In this document: positions 29,843 through 37,806 of the stretch, piece by piece
How the letters are laid out: each line of letters starts with the position of its first letter
Numbering within the stretch: the first letter of the stretch is position 1
Assembly (NCBI GenBank): GCA_944392975.1
Contig: CALXYN010000015.1
Location: 1-42,980 of the forward strand
Length of the DNA: 42,980 nt
From: an uncultured Spirochaetaceae bacterium
GTDB lineage: Bacteria > Spirochaetota > Spirochaetia > Sphaerochaetales > Sphaerochaetaceae
Reading direction: 5' to 3'
Program-made: the position numbers and the translations under genes
Notes under the pieces: generated by a model
Databases searched by the model: none
What the model was told of the DNA's origin: nothing
Seen by the model: the letters and a program-made list of their open reading frames with translations, nothing else

Positions 29843-30574
29843 ATGAAAGCTGCAGTATATGGTCTTGGACGATTTGGTTCGTTTTGGGCAGAATGTTTAT
29901 ACAAGGCGGGGTGTGAGGTAATTGCATACTCCCGTTCTCCTCATGAAATGCCGGAAGGGGTCCGGCGTGCCGATGAAGAAGAGGTGCTAAATGCTCCTGT
30001 CCTCTTCTTCTGCGTCACAATCTCGGCATTTGAAAACGTATTGAAGAATGTAGGAAACAGAATTGGCCGGGATACGATTGTGATGGATACCTGTTCCGTG
30101 AAGATTCTTCCCTCTGAATGGATGAAAAGATATATTCCTTCGGATAGAACGATAATCGCGACACATCCGATGTTTGGCCCTGACTCTGGCAGAAATGGAG
30201 TAAAGGGGCTACCGATGGTCATGTGTCCTGTTTCCGGTATTGGAAGCGAATATGAGAAGCTGAAATCTTTCTTCTGTTCCATGGGACTTGATGTGCTTGA
30301 AATGAGTGCGGAAAAGCATGATGAAGAAGCCGCTTATTCGCAAGGTGTCACACACTTTGTAGGAAGAGTGCTCAATCAGATGGGAATGAAGCCGACACCA
30401 ATAGCGACACAGGGTTATAGAAATCTGATGACGATTGTGGAACAGACATGTAATGACCCGTTGCAGCTGTTCTATGATCTTCAGCGGTATAATCCATATG
30501 CCAAAGAGATGAGGCTTTCGCTTCAGGTTGCAATTGAAAAGGTCCTCAATGCTTTGAGGAGGGAGGAGAGTTGA
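29843..30574 (+). CDS. tyrA: Prephenate/arogenate dehydrogenase (TyrA family)
   Basis: Catalyses the oxidative decarboxylation of prephenate (or arogenate) in tyrosine synthesis. The 243-residue protein has the NAD(P) fingerprint VYGLGRFGSFWAECL, the VMDTCSVK strand, THPMFGPDSG (the family's substrate-pocket histidine motif), and QGVTHFVGRVLNQMG in the dimerisation region. It is a compact, monofunctional form without chorismate mutase or ACT domains. The THPMFGPxSG form reminds me of plant and cyanobacterial arogenate dehydrogenases, so arogenate is a possible substrate. The start at 29843 begins the Rossmann fold; a longer frame from 29807 is rejected. Its TGA overlaps the TTG start of mtaB. 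Confidence 0.88.
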   Translation: MKAAVYGLGRFGSFWAECLYKAGCEVIAYSRSPHEMPEGVRRADEEEVLNAPVLFFCVTISAFENVLKNVGNRIGRDTIVMDTCSVKILPSEWMKRYIPSDRTIIATHPMFGPDSGRNGVKGLPMVMCPVSGIGSEYEKLKSFFCSMGLDVLEMSAEKHDEEAAYSQGVTHFVGRVLNQMGMKPTPIATQGYRNLMTIVEQTCNDPLQLFYDLQRYNPYAKEMRLSLQVAIEKVLNALRREES

Positions 30575-31863
30575 ACGTATACATCTACACGCTTGGCTGC
30601 CGTCTTAATCAGGCGGAGAGTGAGGCGATTGCAGATAGTTTTTCCCGTAATGGTTTTACCATGACAGGGGGAGATGAGGCAAACCTTGTCATTGTGAATT
30701 CCTGTACTGTCACACAGAAAGCAGAGCAGAAGGCAAGGAGGATGATAAGGCTCTTTGCCCGTCATGCAGAAGTTATTGTCACAGGCTGCTATGCGGCAGT
30801 GAATCCTCAGGAGGTGAAAGCTCTCTCGGACAGAGTTACGGTTTTTTCCCTGAAGGAAAAAGCTTCCATACTTTCTCTGCCTGCTCACATCTCGCTTTCC
30901 TTGGATTCCGGTTTGTCTTTGCATGAGGCAATTGAGTCATTCTCTTTCCGAAGTGCAGATCCGTTTGCTTTCGATGCATCTTCTTTTCAGTATCATTCGC
31001 GGGCATATCTTAAAATACAGGATGGTTGCGATAACCATTGCGGTTATTGCAGGACGACAATTGCCAGAGGTGATTCTGTTTCGCTCTCTGCTGATGAAGT
31101 CGTGGAGAGAGCTTTGAAGCTTGAAGCTGAAGGATTTCATGAAATAATGCTTACAGGAGTCAATCTCACTATGTATGACCATAGCGGAGAAGGGCTAGGA
31201 GGCCTTGTTGAAAAGCTTCTGAAAGCAGTTGGCAGCGGCGTTCGCTTCCGTCTTTCCTCAATGGAGCCGGATCATGTTGATGACAGGCTTCTGGATGCAA
31301 TTGCTGATAGCAGAATGCAGCCTCACTTTCATATCCCAATCCAGTCTGCATCGGATAAGGTCCTGAAAAGAGCTGCCAGACGTTATTCGATAAGCCATGT
31401 TGATTACATCATCTCGCGTCTTAGGGCATGCAAGGATGATCCATTCATCGCATGTGATGTAATTGCAGGCTTGCCAGGAGAGGGCGAGAAAGAATTTCTG
31501 GAAACATACGACTTCCTTTCTTCTCATGACTTTGCCGCTATGCATGTCTTCCCGTATTCTCCTCGTCCTGGTACACCTTTGTATGGTGCAAAGGACAAGT
31601 GCGAAGAAAGAGTCAGGGATGAGCGTGCGGAAAAACTCAGGAAGCTCTCAGCAGAGCAGAGTTCACGTTATCTTGAAAGGCAGCTTGGAAAGACAAGGGA
31701 AGTCCTTGCAGAGAAAAATGATACAGGTACGACTGGAAATTATCTGAAAGCAAGAATCCTTCTTCCTGATAACCGCATACCTGTATCCGGAATGATATAT
31801 AGCGGGAAAATTACAAGTATAAATCCTGTTGAAATCAGTGTTGAACGCTGGACTCAACCGTGA
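30571..31863 (+). CDS. mtaB: tRNA methylthiotransferase MtaB (t6A37 C2-methylthiolation)
   Basis: A radical-SAM enzyme that adds a methylthio group to N6-threonylcarbamoyladenosine at tRNA position 37. The 430-residue protein has the N-terminal [4Fe-4S] ligands in TLGCRLNQAES, NSCTVT and VTGCYA, the radical-SAM motif C153-x3-C157-x2-C160 in DGCDNHCGYC, and a short C-terminal TRAM region. GCRLNQ and TVTQKA are typical of MtaB rather than MiaB or RimO. Translation starts at a TTG overlapping the tyrA stop (TTGA), with GGAGG 5 nt upstream. The 3' end overlaps the convergent cysE by 29 nt. Confidence 0.92.
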   Translation: MNVYIYTLGCRLNQAESEAIADSFSRNGFTMTGGDEANLVIVNSCTVTQKAEQKARRMIRLFARHAEVIVTGCYAAVNPQEVKALSDRVTVFSLKEKASILSLPAHISLSLDSGLSLHEAIESFSFRSADPFAFDASSFQYHSRAYLKIQDGCDNHCGYCRTTIARGDSVSLSADEVVERALKLEAEGFHEIMLTGVNLTMYDHSGEGLGGLVEKLLKAVGSGVRFRLSSMEPDHVDDRLLDAIADSRMQPHFHIPIQSASDKVLKRAARRYSISHVDYIISRLRACKDDPFIACDVIAGLPGEGEKEFLETYDFLSSHDFAAMHVFPYSPRPGTPLYGAKDKCEERVRDERAEKLRKLSAEQSSRYLERQLGKTREVLAEKNDTGTTGNYLKARILLPDNRIPVSGMIYSGKITSINPVEISVERWTQP

Positions 31864-32716
31864 TATCCGTATTGGCATTTCTGACAACGGAGCAGGGTGG
31901 AATATCCTGGGTTATCATGGTGCCGGCGTAAATTGTGCTGTTTTTCCCGATTGTTATGTTTCCAAGAATTGTTGCATTGGCATAAATCCATACCCCATCC
32001 TCAATGGTGGGGTGTCTTTTCTTTCCTTGTATGGATGCTCCGTGATCTTCTACGGATAACGCTCCTAGTGTCACTCCATGATAAAGTTTTACATGGCTGC
32101 CGATGACAGTTGTCTCTCCAATCGATACTCCTGTTCCATGATCGATGAAAAAGCTCTCGCCGATTTCTGCACCTGGATGGATATCGATTCCGGTTTCAGA
32201 ATGGACAGCTTCACTCATCATTCTCGGGAGCAGGGGAATACCGAGTTTATGCATTAAATGTGCCGTACGGTGTACAGCCATTGCTTTCATGTATGGGTAA
32301 CAGAGAATGACTTCATGCACAGAAAGAGACGCGGGATCTCCTTCATAGCCTGCAGCTGCATCCGTTTTCAGTATTCTTCTTATTTCAGGAAGCTTGTCCG
32401 CTATCCTGTCTGCAAGTTCAACGGCTTTTCTCTCTCCGTCTTCCTCGCTCATACCTTCGTTTTCATAACGCAGAGCCAGGGCTGTGGAGTCATAAATGAG
32501 GTGCATCGTGTTTTCCATCTGGAACTGAACGGCATTTCTCAGACTTTTGGGACTATCTCCAAGATGGCCGGGGAAAAAAAGCTGCATGAGACAGTCATTG
32601 AGTGTCTTTATATCGTCCATACGTGGTAGTGGACTTGTTCTTTTTACGAAATTTTCTCTTTTTGTTCTGGAAAATGATGAAAGAAAAGGATCAACAAATC
32701 TGCTTGGGTCGTACAT
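31835..32716 (-). CDS. cysE: Serine O-acetyltransferase
   Basis: Acetylates serine with acetyl-CoA to O-acetylserine, the first step of cysteine synthesis; a cytoplasmic trimer or hexamer of left-handed beta-helices. The 293-residue protein has an alpha-helical N-terminal domain of about 165 residues, then hexapeptide repeats: GIDIHPGAEIGESFFIDHGTG with the catalytic Asp-His pairs, GETTVIG, LYHGVTLGA, RHPTIEDGVWIYANA and LGNITIGKNSTIYAG. The long N-terminal domain suggests the EpsC-like group. I chose the ATG at 32716, which has a promoter at leaderless spacing; the 12-codon longer start at 32752 has no better signals. No terminator separates it from mtaB. Confidence 0.92.
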   Translation of the reverse strand: MYDPSRFVDPFLSSFSRTKRENFVKRTSPLPRMDDIKTLNDCLMQLFFPGHLGDSPKSLRNAVQFQMENTMHLIYDSTALALRYENEGMSEEDGERKAVELADRIADKLPEIRRILKTDAAAGYEGDPASLSVHEVILCYPYMKAMAVHRTAHLMHKLGIPLLPRMMSEAVHSETGIDIHPGAEIGESFFIDHGTGVSIGETTVIGSHVKLYHGVTLGALSVEDHGASIQGKKRHPTIEDGVWIYANATILGNITIGKNSTIYAGTMITQDIPPCSVVRNANTDITVESSVQH

Positions 32717-32752
32717 ATGAAAAATTATGTTCTTCTTTTGTGAGCCTTGCAA
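32717..32752 (-). promoter_or_regulatory. Leaderless promoter of cysE
   Basis: On the minus strand TTGCAA (complement of 32747-32752), 17-nt spacer, CATAAT (complement of 32724-32729), then 7 nt to the ATG. It interleaves with the plus-strand promoter of the 32774 gene. Confidence 0.6.
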
Positions 32753-32773
32753 TATGAGTAGTAGAATGATGCC
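32738..32773 (+). promoter_or_regulatory. Leaderless promoter of the 32774 gene
   Basis: TTGTGA (32738-32743), 18-nt spacer, TAGAAT (32762-32767), then 6 nt to the ATG. Divergent from the cysE promoter and overlapping it, so the two genes probably compete for polymerase. Confidence 0.6.
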
Positions 32774-33025
32774 ATGAAAAAGAATGCTGAAAAGAAAATG
32801 CTGGAAATGCTTGCATCTGGAAGGATTCCAGATATGGAAAACCTGAAACTCGGGAAAGAGGAATTTGTGCTCCTTGTCTCAAAAGCATTGTCTGAAGGTC
32901 TGATTGCAGGTGTTTATATTTCTTTCTGTGATAATGAAAACGTGGAGAACCTTCTTGCTTCTGCAGTACTCACGGAAAAGGGAAAGGCTCAGCTTTGTAA
33001 AAAGCATGGTATTTTCAGAAGATGA
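32774..33025 (+). CDS. Small cytoplasmic protein of unknown function
   Basis: An 83-residue protein, mostly helical at first (KKNAEKKMLEMLASG, GKEEFVLLVSKALSEG), then a short beta-like stretch GVYISF and a C-terminal VLTEKGKAQLCKKHG. The last part, a short strand followed by LTxKGxxxL, resembles the wing of small winged-helix proteins such as the phage YjcQ family, but this is weak. No signal peptide. It is divergent from cysE and 65 nt upstream of the DUF4867 gene. A possible DNA-binding role is a guess. Confidence 0.65.
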   Translation: MKKNAEKKMLEMLASGRIPDMENLKLGKEEFVLLVSKALSEGLIAGVYISFCDNENVENLLASAVLTEKGKAQLCKKHGIFRR

Positions 33026-33090
33026 TTAATATTGCTTTACACTGCTAGACAGTTCATCATTGGAGTTACTTATATGGAGGTATGTTAAAG

Positions 33091-33726
33091 ATGATTATCA
33101 AGAGTGTTTTCGATAAGGAGTTTGCTCCATACGGAACTGTTATTGATTACCTTGATACAAAAGGACTGGTTGAGAAGATGAAGCGTATTGGTTATGAGGA
33201 TGGCGTGAAGTACATTCCTTCCATCGCTGAACTTGAATCCGATGATGTTTTTAGTATTCTTCAGAATAATGTCTACGGAGGCATGCCTATCCAGATAGGA
33301 ATGTGCTATGGCCACAATACAAAGCTCAATTGTCTTGAGTATCATCGAGACAGTGAAATCAACATTGGAGAGAATGATTTCATTCTGCTTCTCGCAAAGA
33401 AGGAAGCCGTTATTGACGGTAAGCTTGATACTTCTGCGGTAGACGCGTTCAAGGTCCCTGCAGGAGTTGCGGTGGAAGTATATGAGACAAGTCTTCATTA
33501 TGCGCCATGCCAGGCCTCCCTTTGTGAGGGCTTTAGGGTTGCAATAGTCCTTCCGAAAGGTACTAATACTGAAAGGCCTTCATCTCCGGTATTGTGTTAT
33601 GAGGATTCGCTCATGACAGCTAGAAACAAGTGGCTTCTCGCACACTCAGAAAGTGATGAGGCAAAAGGTGGAGCTGTTGTCGCCCTTACCGGAGATAATA
33701 TAGATATAAGGAACTTTTTGGGTTAA
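33091..33726 (+). CDS. DUF4867-family protein (cupin-like)
   Basis: A 211-residue cytoplasmic protein that I recognise as DUF4867 by YGGMPIQIGMCYGHNTKLNCLEYHRDSEINIG, VPAGVAVEVYETSLHYAPC and ARNKWLLAHSES. The HxxxLNxLEYH and LHYAPC histidines suggest a cupin-type metal site like that of ureidoglycolate lyase and related sugar-metabolism proteins; the reaction is unknown. I start it at the ATG at 33091, which has GGAGG (33076-33080) 10 nt upstream; the ATG at 33082 is only 1 nt from the GGAGG and so unlikely. A probable terminator follows. Confidence 0.85.
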   Translation: MIIKSVFDKEFAPYGTVIDYLDTKGLVEKMKRIGYEDGVKYIPSIAELESDDVFSILQNNVYGGMPIQIGMCYGHNTKLNCLEYHRDSEINIGENDFILLLAKKEAVIDGKLDTSAVDAFKVPAGVAVEVYETSLHYAPCQASLCEGFRVAIVLPKGTNTERPSSPVLCYEDSLMTARNKWLLAHSESDEAKGGAVVALTGDNIDIRNFLG

Positions 33727-33744
33727 TCATCATGACCTGCAGCT

Positions 33745-33772
33745 GGGCAGTGAATTAAAAAATTTTCTGCCC
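33745..33772 (+). terminator. Probable terminator after the DUF4867 gene
   Basis: GGGCAG (33745-33750) pairs with CTGCCC (33767-33772), and after one mismatch five more pairs close an AAAA loop. The following TCTGTTCATTTCG is only moderately T-rich. Confidence 0.5.
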
Positions 33773-33812
33773 TCTGTTCATTTCGTTTTCCTTGAGATAA
33801 GATTAGCAGGCT

Positions 33813-35534
33813 ATGCAAGAATTCGAGAAAAAAGATTTTGCCAAGCTCCTTAAGCATGGTGCTCTTGAAGGGCATCGCTGGATGAAAAATACCGATTCTA
33901 CTGCTGTAAGGGTCTATGACAGGAATCTTTCATCATTTCCCGTTACTGTGGATTTCTATGGTCCTTATGCCCTCGTCGTTGATTATGCCGATGGAGGAAT
34001 GAGCGATGATGACAGAACTGTCGCAATTGATCTGATTTCCCGATACATGTATGTCGAACACGACAGGATTATCTGGAAAGAGAGAAAGAAGAGAGAAGGC
34101 CGTGAGCAGCATGAGAAGAGCGAGGATTCTCTTCGCCTTGATGTGAGGGAGAATGGTCTTGTATTTGAGACAGAGCTTAGAAGCTATACAGATACAGGTC
34201 TTTTCCTCGATCAGGCCATAACCCGTTCGATGGTTATGGATTTGTCCCGTTCGATGCGTGTTCTGAATCTTTTTTCCTATACGGGTTCTTTCTCAGTCTA
34301 TGCTGCCGCTGGAGGCGCGGAAACAGTTGTTTCTGTTGATCTTTCGAATGTCTACACTGCATGGTGTGAGAGAAATCTGGAAAAAAACGGATTCCTTGAT
34401 GGTGGAAAGTATAAGACGGTTTCTTCCGATGCAAAGACCTATTTGAGGGAAGCTGATGAGAAGAACGAGCGTTATGATATAGTAATATTTGATCCTCCTG
34501 CATTCTCGAATTCACATAAGGCTGATGATTTTGATGTGCAGAAGGATTATCTGGAATACCTTTTCCTGATCAGCAAGATACTCGTACCTGGAGGTTGCGT
34601 GGTATTTTCTGAGAACCTGAAGGATTTCAGTTTTGCGAAGATGCTTTTGAAGCCTTATTGGAAAACGGCTGAGATAACTGGTGATGTTCATGCTCAGGGA
34701 TTCTCTGTAAAGAGAAGCGGACTCAGGGTATGGCTCTTGAAGAAGACGGCGGATATGAAGGAAATAAGAGAAAGATACGCCGAGAAAAAGAGAAGAAGAA
34801 TGGACGAAGAGAAAGTAGAGAGACTGTCATTTGAAGAGACAGCGGAGAACGTGGAGGTCAGAGAACCTCAGAAAGAAGAAACTGCCGGTGAAAAATGGAC
34901 GGAGAAACGTCCTCATGAAAGAAGGAATGGAGGCAGAGACAGAAGCGGGTCCTATGAGAGAAGAGGCCGCGATGGCTGGAGAGGCGGAGAGAGAAGAGAT
35001 AACCGCTACAGCGACAGAAGAGGCCGTGACCGTGGTTATGATGAGCGTCCGAGACGCTATGATGACGACTATGACAGACGACCTCGCTACAGTGACCGTG
35101 ATTATGACAGGCCCCGCTATCGTGATGATTATGGCAGAAGAGATCGCCGTGATGATGGCTATTACTCAGAGAGACCTCGTTATCGTGATGATTATGAGAG
35201 ACGTGAAAGACGTCCATACGGAGACAAGGAAAGCTATAGGCAGAGGGATAACTGGCCAGGAAGGCGTGATGATGAGCGTGGAGAATTTTCCCGTTCTTCC
35301 CGTCGCCGTGACTGGGATAACGATACCGGTCGCATGTATCGTAGTGAAAGAGACAGAAGGTCTCCTAGATATTCTGAGACAGGAGAAGACAGACGTCCAT
35401 TTGGGGAAAGGCGCAAAAGAAATGCTCCTAAACCGTATGGCTATGATTCGTTCATGATTACAAAGAATCGTGATACTGCTGATGTCGGCTGGTTGAAGAA
35501 CACTGAAATCAGAGATGATGGAGAGAACAGCTGA
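33813..35534 (+). CDS. RlmK-type rRNA methyltransferase with a long Arg/Asp/Tyr-rich disordered tail
   Basis: Residues 1 to about 315 form a class I SAM-dependent RNA methyltransferase of the RlmI/RlmK group. FLDQAITRSMVMDL, the SAM strand VLNLFSYTGSFSVYAAAGG, SVDLSNVYTAWCERN and motif IV IFDPPAFSNSHK (Asp227) with FDVQKDY, then VVFSENLKDF without the SCS cysteine, resemble E. coli RlmK (23S rRNA m7G2069) rather than a cytosine-5 enzyme. From about residue 340, and most strongly 365-535, the chain is a low-complexity tail dominated by Arg, Asp, Tyr and Gly, with PRYRDDY twice and many YDR/RRD steps; it ends in an ordinary-looking YGYDSFMITKNRDTADVGW. The tail is over a third of the protein and not part of the usual family. 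RNA binding or condensation is inferred. Confidence 0.88.
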   Translation: MQEFEKKDFAKLLKHGALEGHRWMKNTDSTAVRVYDRNLSSFPVTVDFYGPYALVVDYADGGMSDDDRTVAIDLISRYMYVEHDRIIWKERKKREGREQHEKSEDSLRLDVRENGLVFETELRSYTDTGLFLDQAITRSMVMDLSRSMRVLNLFSYTGSFSVYAAAGGAETVVSVDLSNVYTAWCERNLEKNGFLDGGKYKTVSSDAKTYLREADEKNERYDIVIFDPPAFSNSHKADDFDVQKDYLEYLFLISKILVPGGCVVFSENLKDFSFAKMLLKPYWKTAEITGDVHAQGFSVKRSGLRVWLLKKTADMKEIRERYAEKKRRRMDEEKVERLSFEETAENVEVREPQKEETAGEKWTEKRPHERRNGGRDRSGSYERRGRDGWRGGERRDNRYSDRRGRDRGYDERPRRYDDDYDRRPRYSDRDYDRPRYRDDYGRRDRRDDGYYSERPRYRDDYERRERRPYGDKESYRQRDNWPGRRDDERGEFSRSSRRRDWDNDTGRMYRSERDRRSPRYSETGEDRRPFGERRKRNAPKPYGYDSFMITKNRDTADVGWLKNTEIRDDGENS

Positions 35535-35544
35535 TTATTCCATC

Positions 35545-35590
35545 GAAAAAAGACCTCATGTCCATTGGATGTGAGGTCTATTATTTTCAG
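35545..35590. terminator. Bidirectional terminator between the methyltransferase and MFS genes
   Basis: AGACCTCA (35551-35558) pairs with TGAGGTCT (35572-35579). The minus strand then reads TTTTTTCG, and the plus strand reads ATTATTTTC. Both converging genes can use it. Confidence 0.75.
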
Positions 35591-35675
35591 AAGATGTGAA
35601 ATTAAAATTGTCCTATTTGTTCTGGTCTCAGTAGCACCCATGCTGATCGTTCTGGAAGCTGGAGAGACCTCCCAG

Positions 35676-36860
35676 TCATTTCTTTCTTTCAGCCCTTCTC
35701 ATCTTCGTTTCAACAGCGATTATATTGATAATGAGAATTAGGATGATATATGGAGGAAAGAGGTTCATTGAAACACTTCTTCCCAATACTCCGAAAAGAG
35801 CAGGCAGCAGTGCGCTTCCGATATATGCTGAGCTCATTTCCAGTCCCATGATCCTTGCCGAGTATTCTTCTCCAAAAAATTCCGGTGTCTGATGAAGCAT
35901 TGTCGGATAGATAGGAGCATATCCAAGGCCAAGGAAGAACAGAGCATATCCAGCAAAACGTTCAGGCACGAATATGACTAGCATTATACCAAGTAGTATT
36001 GATAGCTGCGAAACCCTGATTATAGTCTTTCCGTTTACCCTGTAAGCGATAAGTCCGGAGATTATTCTGCCAGCAGTGACACCCCAGAAAAGAAGTCCGG
36101 CAGATGCTGCCGCAGAACTTTCTGAGAAGCCTTTGACACTGACAAGGAATGTGGATGCCCAGAGCATTGATGACTGTTCCATGGCGCAATAGGACAAAAA
36201 GCCGAGCATTGCGGCAATTGCCCCTTTCTGCTTGATGGCATCTGAGAGCTTTGAGCTGTTTGCTTTTGCAAGCTTTGGCTTGTCTCCAGACTCTGTAATC
36301 GTGCTCTCTCCGGCTTTTTTCCAGAGTCCATGGGAAAGAAGCAGTACAATACAGATTGCGCTTTGTATGCTTCCGATAGTGAAATAGCCATTTCTCCATG
36401 ACATTCCATTTGCGAAAAAATATGAGAGCAGGAATGGTCCGACAAGTGTCCCCACGCCCCAGAATGCGTGGAGGAAATTCATTGCACGAGCCTTATAGTG
36501 AAGAGCTACATAATTATTAAGGCCTGCATCCACAGCTCCTGCTCCGATTCCAAGAAGGAGAGCAGCTGCAATCAATACTGGGAATGAGTGGATGAGAGAG
36601 AATGAGATAAGTGCAAGCGCAGTGCACGCAACTGAGACCAGTGTGATAAACCATGTTGAAAATTTGTTGTTGACTTTTGCGTATATCAGGCTGGCAAGCG
36701 TTGTTCCAAGACATGTTGTCACAGATATGAACCCTGCATATGAAACAGGAACACCCAGATCTGAGAACATCATCGGCCAGGCTGCTCCGAGCATTGAATC
36801 AGGTAAACCCAATGAAATGAAAGCAAGATATATTACAATCAGCAAAAGAAGTGAGAACAT
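35676..36860 (-). CDS. Major facilitator superfamily transporter
   Basis: A 394-residue inner-membrane transporter with about 12 hydrophobic segments. The first helix LLLLIVIYLAFISLGLPDSMLG, GAGAVDAGLNNYVA, and HAFWGVGTLVGPFLL resemble the fucose-permease-like branch of the MFS. The substrate is unknown; a sugar or small metabolite is plausible from the family and from the adjacent AraC regulator. It is divergent from the AraC gene (142-nt intergenic region), a common arrangement for a regulator and its target. The start has no Shine-Dalgarno but a promoter at leaderless spacing. Confidence 0.88.
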   Translation of the reverse strand: MFSLLLLIVIYLAFISLGLPDSMLGAAWPMMFSDLGVPVSYAGFISVTTCLGTTLASLIYAKVNNKFSTWFITLVSVACTALALISFSLIHSFPVLIAAALLLGIGAGAVDAGLNNYVALHYKARAMNFLHAFWGVGTLVGPFLLSYFFANGMSWRNGYFTIGSIQSAICIVLLLSHGLWKKAGESTITESGDKPKLAKANSSKLSDAIKQKGAIAAMLGFLSYCAMEQSSMLWASTFLVSVKGFSESSAAASAGLLFWGVTAGRIISGLIAYRVNGKTIIRVSQLSILLGIMLVIFVPERFAGYALFFLGLGYAPIYPTMLHQTPEFFGEEYSARIMGLEMSSAYIGSALLPALFGVLGRSVSMNLFPPYIILILIINIIAVETKMRRAERKK

Positions 36861-36895
36861 AGCTGGAGTCTAGCTCAGAAGGGATGGAATGAGAA
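36861..36895 (-). promoter_or_regulatory. Leaderless promoter of the MFS gene
   Basis: On the minus strand TTCTCA (complement of 36890-36895), 17-nt spacer, TAGACT (complement of 36867-36872), then 6 nt to the ATG. Confidence 0.5.
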
Positions 36896-36967
36896 TCAAG
36901 GAATAAGACTATCAGTTGATGAATATGGACAGAATCCACTCATTTTTCCTCTATTGCTGTATTAATG

Positions 36968-37002
36968 TTGTAAATTAGCGCCTTTGATGATATTAAACAG
37001 TT
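36968..37002 (+). promoter_or_regulatory. Leaderless promoter of the AraC-family gene
   Basis: TTGTAA (36968-36973), 17-nt spacer, TATTAA (36991-36996), then 6 nt to the ATG. Confidence 0.5.
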
Positions 37003-37806
37003 ATGATTGGGCATGGAATGAGCATTGAGGAGAAAACTATAGGTGAGAGTGCTGAAAGTTCATGGGATTTCTCCGATGAGGCGGAGTTCATTGTTGCATA
37101 TCGCTCTTCTTTGAGAGTACTCGCCGCCGATGGTTTTCAGGCATTTACACTTAGGGAAGGCGAGGGTGTATTTATCCCACCAAGAACAATTTCTTCCGTG
37201 ATTGCCTCAGAAAGGAGTGCCATCATTCACAAAATATCCTTTCCGCTTTCAATTCTATGGGGCGATGCAGAGAGTATGATTTATAAGAAGTATTCTGAAG
37301 CTCTGCTTGCTCTTCATGGGGCTGTTTCTCTGTCACAGTCAGCAGCAGCGAATGCTGAAAAAGCATATTGCGTACTATGTGAGAAGAATTACTGCTACGA
37401 GATAATTGCCAGAAATCTTATCTCTTCTGTTCTTGTTACAGTATTGACTGAGAATGAGGGGACTTCATCTTCGGGAAAGATGTTTTCAAATGAGCGGATT
37501 ATCCGGATGATGACATTCATTAAAGAGCATTACAGCCAGAATATAAAACTGCAGGATATTGCAGCTGCAGGTAATGTCTCAGAGCGCGAATGCCTGAGAA
37601 GTTTCAGGAAAACGCTTGGAACATCTCCTGTGCATTATCTCATCTCATACCGCCTTTCTGAAGGAACGAAACTACTTGAGAACAGTACTTTGCAGGTTGC
37701 TGAGATATCATATAGAGTCGGGTTTGATAATCCTGCTCATTTCTCTCGCTCTTTCAAGTCTCTTTACGGGTTTTCCCCGTCGAAGTGGCGTTCCCGTTTT
37801 CTCTGA
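37003..37806 (+). CDS. AraC/XylS-family transcriptional regulator
   Basis: A 267-residue DNA-binding regulator. The N-terminal part is cupin-like: FQAFTLREGEGVFIPPRTISSV is the typical sugar-binding-domain strand pair. The C-terminal 100 residues hold two helix-turn-helix units: NIKLQDIAAAGNVSERECLRSFRKTLGTSPVHYLISYRL and VAEISYRVGFDNPAHFSRSFKSLYGFSPSKWR, the AraC signature. It probably controls the divergent MFS gene and perhaps the convergent amidohydrolase; the inducer is unknown. Its last 99 nt overlap the amidohydrolase frame on the other strand, and the well conserved HTH end shows that this gene is the real one across the overlap. Confidence 0.9.
   Translation: MIGHGMSIEEKTIGESAESSWDFSDEAEFIVAYRSSLRVLAADGFQAFTLREGEGVFIPPRTISSVIASERSAIIHKISFPLSILWGDAESMIYKKYSEALLALHGAVSLSQSAAANAEKAYCVLCEKNYCYEIIARNLISSVLVTVLTENEGTSSSGKMFSNERIIRMMTFIKEHYSQNIKLQDIAAAGNVSERECLRSFRKTLGTSPVHYLISYRLSEGTKLLENSTLQVAEISYRVGFDNPAHFSRSFKSLYGFSPSKWRSRFL

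Noticed and set aside
34858-35217. 119-codon His-rich minus-strand frame that looks like a metal-binding protein
   Set aside because: Antisense of the GAT/CGT/TAT-rich tail coding sequence (ATC/CAT/CAC). No initiation signals.
34831-35457. 208-codon plus-strand frame full of Met, Glu and Ala
   Set aside because: Alternate frame of the low-complexity Arg/Asp tail of the methyltransferase; the repeats keep other frames open.
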